From contig NZ_JAUSYB010000001.1 of the NCBI RefSeq assembly GCF_030816505.1, forward strand, positions 2,418,001-2,482,000: a stretch of DNA of 64,000 bases, in the 5' to 3' direction. Within the stretch, counting starts at the first letter, position 1, and the number at the start of each line of letters is the position of its first letter. Made by a program: the position numbers and the translations under genes. Below the pieces are notes generated by a model that saw nothing but the letters and a program-made list of their open reading frames with translations, ran no database searches and was not told the DNA's origin. This document shows positions 16,231-24,976 of this stretch, piece by piece. Source of the stretch: Microbacterium sp. W4I20. Its GTDB lineage: Bacteria > Actinomycetota > Actinomycetes > Actinomycetales > Microbacteriaceae.

Positions 16231-17856
16231 TCAGACGGAGCGGCGGACGGCGAAGCGCCGACGGGCGAGCAGCACCACGCCGAGCACCAGCGTCGTGATG
16301 CCGACGACCGCCGCAGTGGTCGAGTCGGCGCCCGACTCGGCCAATCCCTCATCGCCGTCGCCACCGGCGCCTCCACCCGCGGCCCCGGGAGCGGGGAGCG
16401 CGGCCAGGCTGAGGTAGCCGGCGGCATCCTGGTCCTGAGTGACGTTCGCGAGACGCAGCGGCGCCCCGCCGGGCATCACGTTCGGGATGTGGAAGGCCAC
16501 AGTGCCCGTGGTCGCCGCGTCGACGGGGATCGACGCCTGCACCGTCGTGCTCGCGCCGGGCTGGATGCCCGGCAGAGCGGCGTCGACCGGCACGCGCGCG
16601 GTCACGCTGCCGTCATCGGCGAGGATCACGAACTCCGCGGGCCAGTCGTACGCGAACGGCGCCACGCCCCGGTTGGTGATCGTGAGCGAGACGGATGCCG
16701 CGCTGCCGTCGTTGCTGATCGAGGCCTGCGTCGCGCTCAGGTCGTAGCCGAGCGAGGCGGCTCCGGCGACGGCCCGCTCGCGGTCCGCGCCGGTGTACCC
16801 GGTCGCCCACGCCTGGTGGTCGATGATCCAGGTGGCGTGAGACGCGGCGACCGCGCCGTCGAAGTCGTAGTCGCGGCCGGCGGCGATCTCGGCGTCGGCG
16901 TTCGCGCAGTTCAGCGGCTCCGAGAAGATGCACGTCTGCAGCGGCGGGTACAGCTCGCCGCCGATCGGCGCCTGCTGCCAGGCATCCGTCATCCCCGCCT
17001 GCTGCACGAGAGACAGGAAATGCCAGTCGGTCGTGGGAAGCGTCGAGTAGGCGAACGAGTCGTCGTGCAGCCCGAAACCGTGCTGAGCGACGGATGCCGA
17101 GGGGTAGCGCGCCTGCAGCCAGGTCGTGTCGAGCGCGTCGTCCCACGCCGCCCAGATCGTGTCCATCGTCGCGGCGGTCGGCATCCAGTCGATGCCGTCG
17201 GGGTTGGTCGGCTCGACGGCGCCGTTCATCGGGTAGGTGTGGTTCTCGCCCCAGAAGCCGACGAGCCCGGCGGTGAGATACGCGATGCGGGGGTCCCCGT
17301 CGTAGCGCTCGCCCAGCGCGTCGATGAAGTCCACGATCAGGTCCACCACGCGCGGGTCGTCGTAGTCGGGCGAGAAGCTCACGCCGTTGTTGTCCCAGAA
17401 GTCGTACCGGCGGTCCTGACTGATGCCGTCGGGTCCGAGCAGATAGTCGGGCACGCCGGTCGGCCGGGTCGGGTAGTCGAGGAAGAACCGGAGCACGGAC
17501 TGATGCCCGCGCTCGGCGATGCTGGCGAGATAGCTCTCCACGACCGTCCAGTCGTAGGTGTCCTCCCCCGTGACGACCGCATTGACGGGCAGATAGAACC
17601 ACTCGAGGGTGTGCGGGAAGTCCGGATCCGCCGCCTCGAGCACCTGCCCGGGTTCCGGTGCGAAGGGCAGGAACCCCTTCAGCGGATTGTCGGCGCGCGC
17701 CGCCGTCGGCTCCAGCGTGATGACGTCTGCGTCGTCGGCGGCCTGCGCCGTCGCTCCCTGTCCGGTTCCCGCCAGGATCAGACTGACGAGAGCGGTCGCC
17801 ATGACGACGGCGCCGAGGCGTTGCGTCCCTGCACGTGCGTTACGAGCAGCTGACAT
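16231..17856 (-). CDS. Secreted, probably sortase-anchored DUF4832-type glycosidase-like protein
   Basis: 541 aa. Signal peptide at 1-39 (LGAVVMATALVSLILAGTGQGATAQA). Residues about 48-370 look like DUF4874/DUF4832 proteins, a TIM-barrel-like group related to glycoside hydrolases: it opens with NPLKGFLPF and contains WTVVESYLASIAERGHQSVLRF and AGLVGFWGENHTYP. A beta-sandwich region follows (about 380-490). The tail LAESG, then a hydrophobic stretch and RRRFAVRR is an LPXTG-like sorting signal. AAGGAG precedes the start. Divergent from a sugar ABC operon, so it probably acts on the same polysaccharide at the cell surface. Catalysis is not proven for the family. Confidence 0.75.
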   Translation of the reverse strand: MSAARNARAGTQRLGAVVMATALVSLILAGTGQGATAQAADDADVITLEPTAARADNPLKGFLPFAPEPGQVLEAADPDFPHTLEWFYLPVNAVVTGEDTYDWTVVESYLASIAERGHQSVLRFFLDYPTRPTGVPDYLLGPDGISQDRRYDFWDNNGVSFSPDYDDPRVVDLIVDFIDALGERYDGDPRIAYLTAGLVGFWGENHTYPMNGAVEPTNPDGIDWMPTAATMDTIWAAWDDALDTTWLQARYPSASVAQHGFGLHDDSFAYSTLPTTDWHFLSLVQQAGMTDAWQQAPIGGELYPPLQTCIFSEPLNCANADAEIAAGRDYDFDGAVAASHATWIIDHQAWATGYTGADRERAVAGAASLGYDLSATQASISNDGSAASVSLTITNRGVAPFAYDWPAEFVILADDGSVTARVPVDAALPGIQPGASTTVQASIPVDAATTGTVAFHIPNVMPGGAPLRLANVTQDQDAAGYLSLAALPAPGAAGGGAGGDGDEGLAESGADSTTAAVVGITTLVLGVVLLARRRFAVRRSV

Positions 17857-17983
17857 GAGCCACTCCTTCCGTGTCGTGGCGCCAGGAGATGCACGCGCAG
17901 CGTCTCTGCTGCGACACCGCCGTCGGCGCCGGTGTGGTGGCGGACGGATGTCCGTCGCATCCCGACGATGACACGACCGTCGA

Positions 17984-18031
17984 GGTTATGCAAGCAGTTT
18001 GACAGAACCTCGTAATCCTGTTTATATAACC
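17984..18031 (+). promoter_or_regulatory. Promoter of the glycoside ABC operon
   Basis: TTGACA (17999-18004), 18-bp spacer, TATATA (18023-18028): the clearest sigma-70 promoter in the window. GGTTAT (17984-17989) and ATAACC (18026-18031) bracket it as an inverted repeat. The ROK repressor at the end of the locus is a candidate binder. Confidence 0.7.
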
Positions 18032-18079
18032 TTGGCTCCCTCAGCAGCGAGCCGCCTATGTCCTGCATGGAGGATCTCG

Positions 18080-19027
18080 ATGACGAGTACGACCCACCTC
18101 GCACCGCGCACGGAGCGCGTGTCAGCGGAGGCTCCCGCCGAGGCACCCCGCCGCTCTCGGATGCGACGCTCCGAGAAGTGGGCAGCCCTCATCCTGCTGT
18201 TCCCGGCACTCGTCGGCTTCGCGGTCTTCTACGTCTTCCCGACCATCCGAGGCGCGTACTACTCGACCACCGACTTCAACCTGCTCAACGAGCCGAACTT
18301 CGTCGGCGGCGCCAACTTCGCGGAGCTCGTCGCCGACCCCCAGGTGTGGGACTCGCTCCGGATCACCGCGGTGTTCGCGGTCCTGAACATCATCATCGTG
18401 ATGTTCCTCGCCCTGGTGCTCGCGGCCTTCATGCAGCGGCTCCGGCTGCGCACCTGGGTCCGCTCCCTGCTGCTGCTCCCCTGGCTGGTGCCGAACGTGG
18501 CGATCGCCTTGATCTGGGCGTGGCTGTTCGACGCCAACGTCGGTTTCCTGACCAACCTGCTGGGCTCGATCGGCATCAAGGGCTTCACGTTCTACAACGC
18601 GGATGCCGCGCTCTGGATCATCATCCTGATCTCGGTCTGGTCGGGCCTCGGCTACACCGCGCTCCTGCTCTACGCGGGCATGCTGCAGGTGCCCACCGAG
18701 CTCTACGAGGCGGGGGCCCTCGACGGGGCGAGCGAGGTGCGCATGTTCTTCCGCATCACGCTCCCGCTGATCCGGCCGGTGCTGGCACTCGTGCTCGTGG
18801 TGTCGCTGATCGGGTCGTTCCAGGTGTTCGACCTCGTGCAGGTGGGCTACGGCAACAACCCGATCCCGGAGGTGCGCGTCATCTACTACTACATCTACCA
18901 GCAGGCGTTCTCGTTCTATCAGATGGGCTACGCCTCGGCGATCGCCATCCTGCTCGTCGTGATCCTCGGCGCTCTGACCTTCGTGCAGATGAGACTGATG
19001 CGCGCGAACCGATCGGACCTCGCATGA
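18080..19027 (+). CDS. Carbohydrate ABC transporter permease (MalF/UgpA-like)
   Basis: 315 aa from ATG 18080 (GGAGGA just upstream; the frame is open earlier). Basic N terminus RRSRMRRSEKW, six membrane segments and the EAA-type loop YEAGALDGASEVRMFFRITLP that contacts the ATPase. Typical CUT1 family. Overlaps the second permease by ATGA. No ATPase gene is present, so a shared MsmX/MsiK-type ATPase from elsewhere is expected. Confidence 0.92.
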   Translation: MTSTTHLAPRTERVSAEAPAEAPRRSRMRRSEKWAALILLFPALVGFAVFYVFPTIRGAYYSTTDFNLLNEPNFVGGANFAELVADPQVWDSLRITAVFAVLNIIIVMFLALVLAAFMQRLRLRTWVRSLLLLPWLVPNVAIALIWAWLFDANVGFLTNLLGSIGIKGFTFYNADAALWIIILISVWSGLGYTALLLYAGMLQVPTELYEAGALDGASEVRMFFRITLPLIRPVLALVLVVSLIGSFQVFDLVQVGYGNNPIPEVRVIYYYIYQQAFSFYQMGYASAIAILLVVILGALTFVQMRLMRANRSDLA

Positions 19028-19962
19028 GCGCCGGCACCGTGGCGGCGACCCGCCAGGGGTCGAGCCCCCAGAAGATCCGCAAGAGCGTCCGCGTCCGCCC
19101 AGGCAAGACGATCGCCTGGTTCCTGGTGGCGGCGACGATCATCGCGACGATCTTCCCGTTCTACTGGATGATCCGCACCGCACTGACGCCGGCCGGAGGT
19201 CTCGTCGCCGATGCCTCGCTCCTCTGGCCCACCGACCCGACGCTGATCAACTTCCAGCGCGTCCTGGGCCTCACCAGCATCGAAGAGGCGGTCGCCGCCG
19301 GAGGATCCGGCGCGAGCATCGACTTCGTGCGGTACACGATCAACTCCGTGATCTACGCGGGCTCCGTCGCGATCGTCCAGACGCTCTCCTGTGCGGCGGC
19401 GGCCTACGCCTTCGCCCGCCTGAAGTTCCCCGGACGCGACGTGCTCTTCGGCGTCATCCTGGCGGGACTGATGATCCCCGGGATCTTCACACTGCTGCCG
19501 AACTTCGCGCTGCTGCGCGAGCTCGAGCTGCTCAACACGATGTTCGGGCTCGTCGCCCCGGCCCTGCTCATGAGCCCCTTCACCATCTTCTTCCTCCGTC
19601 AGTTCTTCCTCTCGCTCCCGCAGGACGTCGAGGAGGCGGCGATGATCGACGGCGTCGGCAGCCTGGGCCGCTTCTGGCGCATCGCCCTGCCGATGAGCCG
19701 CGGTCCCATCGCGACGATGATGCTCATCACCCTGGTGGGCATGTGGAAGGACTACCTCTGGCCGCTCGTGGCCGGCAACTCGGAGTTCACCCGACTGCTC
19801 ACGGTCGCGCTCAGCGTCTTCCAGCAGCAGTCGCCGAACACGTCCCCGGACTGGACGGGTCTGATGGCCGGCGCGACGCTCTCGGTGCTGCCCGTGCTGC
19901 TCATCCTCATCTTCCTCGGCAAGCAGCTCGTGCAATCCCTCAACTTCTCCGGCGGCAAGTAG
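19024..19962 (+). CDS. Carbohydrate ABC transporter permease (MalG/UgpE-like)
   Basis: 312 aa, six membrane segments. The EAA loop is EEAAMIDGVGSLGRFWRIALPM. The start ATG lies inside the stop of the first permease. Second membrane half of a CUT1 sugar importer. A longer upstream frame exists but lies over the first permease and is not used. Confidence 0.92.
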   Translation: MSAGTVAATRQGSSPQKIRKSVRVRPGKTIAWFLVAATIIATIFPFYWMIRTALTPAGGLVADASLLWPTDPTLINFQRVLGLTSIEEAVAAGGSGASIDFVRYTINSVIYAGSVAIVQTLSCAAAAYAFARLKFPGRDVLFGVILAGLMIPGIFTLLPNFALLRELELLNTMFGLVAPALLMSPFTIFFLRQFFLSLPQDVEEAAMIDGVGSLGRFWRIALPMSRGPIATMMLITLVGMWKDYLWPLVAGNSEFTRLLTVALSVFQQQSPNTSPDWTGLMAGATLSVLPVLLILIFLGKQLVQSLNFSGGK

Positions 19963-20029
19963 CCGCCCCGCAGCCCATCACCTCGAGGTACCCCCGAACA
20001 ACACCGTTGTTGGATTCGAAAGGAATCGC

Positions 20030-21374
20030 ATGAACAAGGCAAAAACCCTCGCAGCAGTCGGAGTCGTGTCACTGCTCGCACTCACCGCCTGCTCACCCGG
20101 CAGCAGCGACGAGGCGAGCGGCGGCGACGTCACCCTGAACTACTGGCTGTGGGACGACACCCAGCTGCCGCTCTACCAGGAGTGCGCAGACGACTTCCAC
20201 GCCGCGAACCCGGAGATCACCGTCAAGATCACCCAGACCGGCTGGGCGCAGTACTGGCAGAACCTGAGCACGCAGATCACGGCCGGCACCGCTCCCGACG
20301 TCTTCACGAACCAGATCTCGTACTACCTGCAGTTCGTGAAGAACAACCAGCTCCTCGACCTCACGGACTACGTCGAGAAGTCCGACATCGACTTCAGTCA
20401 GTACAAGGAGGGCCTCGCCGATCGCTGGGTCACCGACGAGAAGCGCTTCGGTCTGCCGAAGGACTGGGACACCGTCGCCCTGCTCTACAACGTCGAGGCC
20501 GCGACCGAGGCCGGCTACACCGCGGAGGACCTCAGCGACCTCACCTGGAACCCTGACGATGGCGGCACGTTCACCGAGTTCGTCAAGGCGACGACGCTCG
20601 ACTCCGCCGGCCGGAACGGGCTCGACCCCGCCTTCGACAAGGACGACGTGGTGCGCTACGGCTATTACCCCGAGTGGGCGGACGGCGCCGTCGGCCAGAA
20701 CGGCTGGGGCAACTTCGCGCACTCGAACGGCTTCACCTTCAGCGATGAGAAGGGCGCGGGCGCGACCACGTTCAACTACGACTCGAAGCCGCTCGTCGAG
20801 ACCGCGGCCTGGCTGCAGTCGCTGATCGAAGACGGCTACGCGCCGAAGTTCGAGGCGCAGTCGACCCTCGGCACGCAGGCCGTGATGGAGAACCAGAACG
20901 TCACGTCCACGATCACCGGGTCCTGGATGGCGTCGACCTACCTTGCCGAAGACGCACCCGTCGAGTTCGCGTTCGCCATGGTGCCCGAGGGCCCCGACGG
21001 GCCGCACGGCAGCGACGAACGGCCTGGCCGACTCGGTCTGGGCCGGCACCAAGCACCCCGACGAGGCCGCAGCCTGGGTCGAGTACCTCGCGTCCGCGGA
21101 CTGCCAGGACAAGGTCGGCGCCGCCGGCCTGATCTTCCCGGCGCTGAACTCGGGAACGGATGCTGCGCTCGAGGCGCGCGACGCCGCGGGCTTCGACTCC
21201 TCCGCGTTCGTCAGCGTCGCGGACGCCGGCGAGACGTACCTCATCCCGGCCTTCGAGCGCTCCGCGGAGGTCAACACCACCATCCAGGACGCCATGCAGG
21301 CGATCGCGCAGGGCGCCGACCCGAAGTCGACTCTGAGCGAGGCCAACAAGGCCGTGGAGTCCCTCTTCCAGTAA
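20030..21374 (+). pseudogene. Sugar-binding lipoprotein of the ABC importer, frameshifted
   Basis: CUT1 extracellular binding protein. Lipoprotein signal with lipobox LTAC at residues 17-20. The frame starting at 20030 reads good binding-protein sequence (NYWLWDDTQLPLYQECADDFH...) up to VPEGPDGPH at about 21007, then turns to arginine-rich nonsense. The correct C-terminal text (ATNGLADSVWAGTKHPDEAAAWVEYLAS ... VESLFQ) continues one frame over to the stop at 21372-21374. Removing one G of the GG at 21008-21009 restores a protein of about 447 aa. This is either a sequencing error or a genuine inactivating frameshift; no slippery heptamer is visible. Confidence 0.85.
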
Positions 21375-21381
21375 GAACACG

Positions 21382-21428
21382 GCACTCTCCGCCGGCGCGG
21401 GCGCTGACATCGCGTCGGCGGAGAGTGC
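21382..21428 (+). terminator. Hairpin after the binding-protein gene
   Basis: A 13-bp perfect stem (GCACTCTCCGCCG, 21382-21394, with 21416-21428). No strong U tract. It probably lowers transcription into the downstream GH36 gene, giving more binding protein than enzyme. Confidence 0.6.
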
Positions 21429-21483
21429 TGCGGCCACATCGAACCATCAGCAGTCATCGACCGGTCACGCGCCGGTCCTTCAA

Positions 21484-21514
21484 CGGCGGAAGCGGCGGAC
21501 AACCGCTTCCGCCG
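21484..21514 (+). promoter_or_regulatory. Hairpin next to the GH36 ribosome site
   Basis: CGGCGGAAGCGG (21484-21495) pairs perfectly with CCGCTTCCGCCG (21503-21514) around a 7-nt loop. The GAGGAGAA ribosome site starts seven bases later. It could be a 5' stabiliser or an attenuator. Confidence 0.5.
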
Positions 21515-21530
21515 TCCACCGAGGAGAATC

Positions 21531-23039
21531 ATGTCGCTTGACACCCACGTATCCGTCCCGATGAACCTCACGGGATCCGTCTCGGAGCGGCCCACCTGGG
21601 CTCGGCCGACGGAGGCGGTGGAGGAGACGTTCCTGACCGCATCGCGCGTCTCCCTGCTGCACGGGTTCGCGACCGGAGACGTCTACCGCAACGGACAGAA
21701 CTCATGGTCGCCGACCGGATGGCGTCGCCTCGACGAGGAGCCCCTGCGCGTCGAGAACCCCGTGCGGCGCCAGACCGCGGACGACACCCGGTGGGACGAC
21801 CCGCAGCGGCATCACTCGTCGTGGATGATGGTCGTCACCGACGGCTCCCGGACACTGCTGCTGGGCTGCCTCGAGGGCGACACACCGCGACTGCACGCCG
21901 ACCGGGATCTGCTCGCGGCCTGGACGGAGACCGAGCGCCCGGCGACCTGGGTGCTGATCACCGGCCGTCAGGAGCAGGAGGTCATGGCCCGCTACCGCGA
22001 CCTGCTGGCCGATCGCTACCGCGTGCTCGCGCAGCATCCGGGCATGGTGTGGTCGTCGTGGTACTCGTTCTACGAGGAGATCTCGCGAGCCGACCTCGAC
22101 CGCATCGTGCCGCAGCTCCCGTCATTCGGGATCGACACGGTGCAGCTCGACGACGGCTGGGAGAAGATGGTCGGCGACTGGCAGCCGAACGAGAAGTTCA
22201 CTGCCGGCATGCGCGACACGGCGACCTCGATCATCGACCAGGGAATGCGGCCCGGGCTGTGGATCGCCCCGTTCATCGCACTGCCGTCGTCGGAGATCGT
22301 GCAGCGCAACCCGCAGATGCTGCTGCGCAACGCCGACGGTTCGCCGGTGATCGCCGGCTCGAACTGGGACACCGGCTATTACACGTTCGACTTCACCCGT
22401 TCGGATGCGCGTGACTTCCTCGTCGAGACCGTGCACCGCGCGGTGCACGACTGGGGCTTCAGCTACCTCAAGCTCGACTTCATCAATGCCGGCGCGGTGG
22501 ACGGCGTGCGCAGCCAGGACATCGACCGCGAGGGCGCGTACCGTTCCGCGATGGAGTCGATCCGCGAAGCAGCGGGGGCTGACACCTACATCCTCGGCTC
22601 CGGCGCTCCGATCTTCCCGTCGCTGGGGATCGTGAACGCGGTCCGCACCGGGCCCGACGTCGCCCCGATGTGGGCGAACTACGCCAGCGACGACCCCTCC
22701 GACGCCATGGCGAGCAACGCCGTCTTCAATGGGGTCAACCGGCTCTGGATGCGGGACCTGATCGGGCTCGACCCCGACGTCGTCTACTTCCGGCGTCAGC
22801 GGAACCTCTTGAACGCCGAGCAGATGCAGTGGCTGCAGGACTGCGCGATCCTCTCCGACTTCCGTGCGGTCTCGGACCCGCCCGAGTGGCTCGACGAGGA
22901 GGAGCGGCAGGCGATGCGCGAGTTCTTCACCGGCACCGCCGAGACGGAGCAGGTCGACCGCTACCGCTTCCGGATCGGGTCGCGGCTCGTCGACTTCGAG
23001 CCCGCGATCACCGGCACGGCAGGGAACTACGCGATCTGA
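21531..23039 (+). CDS. GH36-type alpha-galactosidase (or alpha-N-acetylgalactosaminidase)
   Basis: 502 aa, shorter than classical 700-aa GH36 enzymes because the N-terminal sandwich is reduced. Clan GH-D TIM barrel with WSSWYSFYEEIS, LDDGWEKMVGDW, nucleophile Asp316 in YLKLDF and probable acid/base Asp376 in RTGPDVAP. No signal peptide, so it works on imported oligosaccharides. It is the last gene of the ABC importer operon. GH36 includes both alpha-galactosidases and alpha-N-acetylgalactosaminidases; sequence alone does not decide. Confidence 0.88.
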   Translation: MSLDTHVSVPMNLTGSVSERPTWARPTEAVEETFLTASRVSLLHGFATGDVYRNGQNSWSPTGWRRLDEEPLRVENPVRRQTADDTRWDDPQRHHSSWMMVVTDGSRTLLLGCLEGDTPRLHADRDLLAAWTETERPATWVLITGRQEQEVMARYRDLLADRYRVLAQHPGMVWSSWYSFYEEISRADLDRIVPQLPSFGIDTVQLDDGWEKMVGDWQPNEKFTAGMRDTATSIIDQGMRPGLWIAPFIALPSSEIVQRNPQMLLRNADGSPVIAGSNWDTGYYTFDFTRSDARDFLVETVHRAVHDWGFSYLKLDFINAGAVDGVRSQDIDREGAYRSAMESIREAAGADTYILGSGAPIFPSLGIVNAVRTGPDVAPMWANYASDDPSDAMASNAVFNGVNRLWMRDLIGLDPDVVYFRRQRNLLNAEQMQWLQDCAILSDFRAVSDPPEWLDEEERQAMREFFTGTAETEQVDRYRFRIGSRLVDFEPAITGTAGNYAI

Positions 23040-23055
23040 GGTCCCCGCGACCATC

Positions 23056-23092
23056 GGCCCATCGCCGGGGCATCACGCCCGGGCGGTGGGCC
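23056..23092 (+). terminator. Intrinsic terminator of the GH36 operon
   Basis: GGCCCATCGCC (23056-23066) pairs with GGCGGTGGGCC (23082-23092, one T-G pair), followed by CTTTTCG. It overlaps the 3' end of the convergent ROK gene. Confidence 0.7.
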
Positions 23093-24248
23093 TTTTCGCG
23101 GGCAGCAGCTTGTCGCCGTAGAGGCGTCGCTCGACCTCGGACATCGCCATCCGGATCGCGCCGCGGGCGACGTGGTCGCCGCCCATGGTGGAGACCCGCA
23201 CCTCCGGCATCCGCACCACACTCTTGTTCAGCATCGCGCTGAACTCCGGGATCCACAGACTGGCCCACTTCGCGCTTCCGCCGCCGATCACCACGATCTC
23301 CGGGTCGAGCGTGAGCGCCACGGCTGCCGCACCCGTCGCGACGTCGCGGGCGTACTTGCGGACGATCTTCTTCGCGGCCGGGTCGGCACGCTGCGCCTGT
23401 TCGAAGGTCCAGGCCGCACGATCGTTCTCCCGCAACGAATCCGGCATACCGGGAAGGTGGAGGAAGCGTTCCGTGGCCCGAGCCCAGCGCACGGCGGGGA
23501 GGGCGCCGATCTCACCGGCAGCGCCGCCATGCCCGCGCACCAGCTGCCCGTTGACCATGGATGCCGCACCCGTGCGCTGACCGGCGAGCACGTAGACGAC
23601 GTCTTTGGCGCCGCGCACCGCTCCCCACTCGTGTTCCGCGAGCAGGGCGAGCTTGACGTCGTTCTCCACCCGCACCGGGCACGACAGCCGGCCGGCGAGG
23701 TGACCGATCAGGTCGACCTCGCCCCATCCGGGCATCGGACTGAACATCGAGGTGCGTCCCTGTGCGTCGACCGCACCGGTCACGGCGGCACCCACCGCCC
23801 AGATGTCGTCCGCGGTCAGGGCCGCATGAGAGAGCACGAGCTCCACGGCTTCGTCGATCCGCTCGAGACGCGCTGCCGGAGGCGCTTCCGGGGCGACGTC
23901 GAGGTTCTCAGCGGCGATGACCTCGCCCGCGAGATCGGTCACCAGGACGCTCACCCGGTGCACGCCGATGTCGAGACCGATCAGGCGTCCGGCGCCGGCG
24001 TTGAACCGGTAGCGCTGCGGGGGCCGCCCGCCCATTCCGTCGGGCGAGGGGGTGACCGTCTCGACCCAGCCGAGGTCCGCGAGCTCGGTGATCAGCGAGT
24101 TCACGCTCGGCCGCGACAGCCCCGTGGACTGCACGAGCTGAGAGATCGTCGTCTCGGACCCCGCGCGGATCTCCCGGAGAGTGCGCGCCAGGTTCAGCTC
24201 ACGAACCTTCGGCTTCTCGCGCGGCGTCACAGTGCCAGTATCCCGCAC
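23073..24248 (-). CDS. ROK family transcriptional regulator
   Basis: 391 aa from GTG 24248 or 385 aa from GTG 24230. N-terminal MarR-like HTH (TISQLVQSTGLSRPSVNSLITELADLGWVE) then a ROK sugar-kinase-like domain starting at LIGLDIGVHRVSVLV. The usual ROK zinc motif CxCGxxGC is absent: after GHGGAAGEIGAL comes PAVRWARATERF. Such zinc-less ROK regulators occur in actinobacteria. It is convergent with the GH36 operon and is the likely sugar-responsive repressor of the promoter at 17999. Confidence 0.88.
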   Translation of the reverse strand: MRDTGTVTPREKPKVRELNLARTLREIRAGSETTISQLVQSTGLSRPSVNSLITELADLGWVETVTPSPDGMGGRPPQRYRFNAGAGRLIGLDIGVHRVSVLVTDLAGEVIAAENLDVAPEAPPAARLERIDEAVELVLSHAALTADDIWAVGAAVTGAVDAQGRTSMFSPMPGWGEVDLIGHLAGRLSCPVRVENDVKLALLAEHEWGAVRGAKDVVYVLAGQRTGAASMVNGQLVRGHGGAAGEIGALPAVRWARATERFLHLPGMPDSLRENDRAAWTFEQAQRADPAAKKIVRKYARDVATGAAAVALTLDPEIVVIGGGSAKWASLWIPEFSAMLNKSVVRMPEVRVSTMGGDHVARGAIRMAMSEVERRLYGDKLLPAKRPTARA

Positions 24249-24278
24249 CCGGGCGCGCCGGACCGGTATGCCGGGTGC
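24245..24278 (-). terminator. Hairpin after the ArsR-type gene
   Basis: GCACCCGG (24245-24252) pairs with CCGGGTGC (24271-24278). It lies after the ArsR-type stop and reaches into the longest possible start of the ROK gene, which favours the ROK start at 24230. Confidence 0.45.
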
Positions 24279-24311
24279 GCGCCGACCCCCGACCTGCGGT
24301 CGGCTCGCGCC

Positions 24312-24902
24312 CTAGATCGTGTCGTCGGCCGCGATGAGGTCGAGCTGCCAGTAGCGGCCGTCCGGGTCGGCGTCGTCGTGCTCCTTCTCGGCCGCCTCGA
24401 GCACCTCGTTGAGCGCCGTCATGGCGGCCTCGAACTGCGCCTCGGTGAGACGGATGGTGCGCTGCGTGAAGGCCGCGTGCACCTCGGCGGTGCGGCCGGT
24501 GACGTACTCGGGCGTCCATTCGAGCACTCGACGGACGAGATCGGCGTGGTCCTCGGCGAGCGCACCGACGACGGCCGCGCCGAGGGTCTCGTCGGGGACG
24601 GGGTTTTCGGGTCCGCCGAGGTTGAGCGCCCCTTTCCTCGCCGTCCATACGCGATCGCGACGGTCCCGTGCCTTCTCGGGCGCCTCTTCGATGAGGCCGG
24701 CATCCGCGAGCGTGCGCAGATGGAAGCTGACACTGTTCGCCGGCACGCCGAGTTCGCCGGCGACGTCGGTGGCGCGCAGGAATCCGCGGCGGGCGATCAG
24801 CCGCAGGATCTGCCGGCGCAGGGGATGCGAGTAGGCCTTGAGCATGGCCGAGGTCATCCACACCGTGTCTTCGCTCGAGGGCTTCTTCCGGTTCTCCGCC
24901 AT
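24312..24902 (-). CDS. ArsR-type helix-turn-helix regulator
   Basis: 196 aa. Winged HTH at about residues 18-85: MLKAYSHPLRRQILRLIARRGFLRATDVAGELGVPANSVSFHLRTLADAGLIEE-type text. The C-terminal half is helical (EAQFEAAMTALNEVLEAAEKEH), as in HTH_20 proteins that control multidrug MFS pumps. No metal-binding cysteines. Divergent from an MFS pump across a 74-bp region with three evenly spaced palindromes. Confidence 0.88.
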   Translation of the reverse strand: MAENRKKPSSEDTVWMTSAMLKAYSHPLRRQILRLIARRGFLRATDVAGELGVPANSVSFHLRTLADAGLIEEAPEKARDRRDRVWTARKGALNLGGPENPVPDETLGAAVVGALAEDHADLVRRVLEWTPEYVTGRTAEVHAAFTQRTIRLTEAQFEAAMTALNEVLEAAEKEHDDADPDGRYWQLDLIAADDTI

Positions 24903-24927
24903 GCCCCGATCCTACCTGCACCGAAAG

Positions 24928-24963
24928 TTGCGCAATCAGACTTGCGCAATTGTTGTTGCGCAT
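24928..24963. promoter_or_regulatory. Triple TTGCGCA operator
   Basis: TTGCGCAA at 24928-24935, TTGCGCAA at 24942-24949 and TTGCGCAT at 24956-24963, starting exactly 14 bp apart. They fill the gap between the divergent ArsR-type regulator and the MFS gene, the last site ending 13 bp before the MFS ATG. Most likely operators of the ArsR-type protein. Confidence 0.7.
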
Positions 24964-24976
24964 CTATCGTCGAGCT

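Noticed and set aside
18058..19023. N-terminal extension of the second sugar permease
   Set aside because: It lies entirely over the first permease in another frame and reads as Arg/Pro-rich noise.
20990..21030. Programmed ribosomal frameshift
   Set aside because: No slippery heptamer or following structure, and the protein family is not known for it; one extra G explains it.
20030..21541. A 503-aa protein from the unshifted frame of the sugar-binding gene
   Set aside because: The part after 21007 is Arg/Gly/Pro-rich and passes the natural stop of the protein, while the true C terminus is found in the neighbouring frame.
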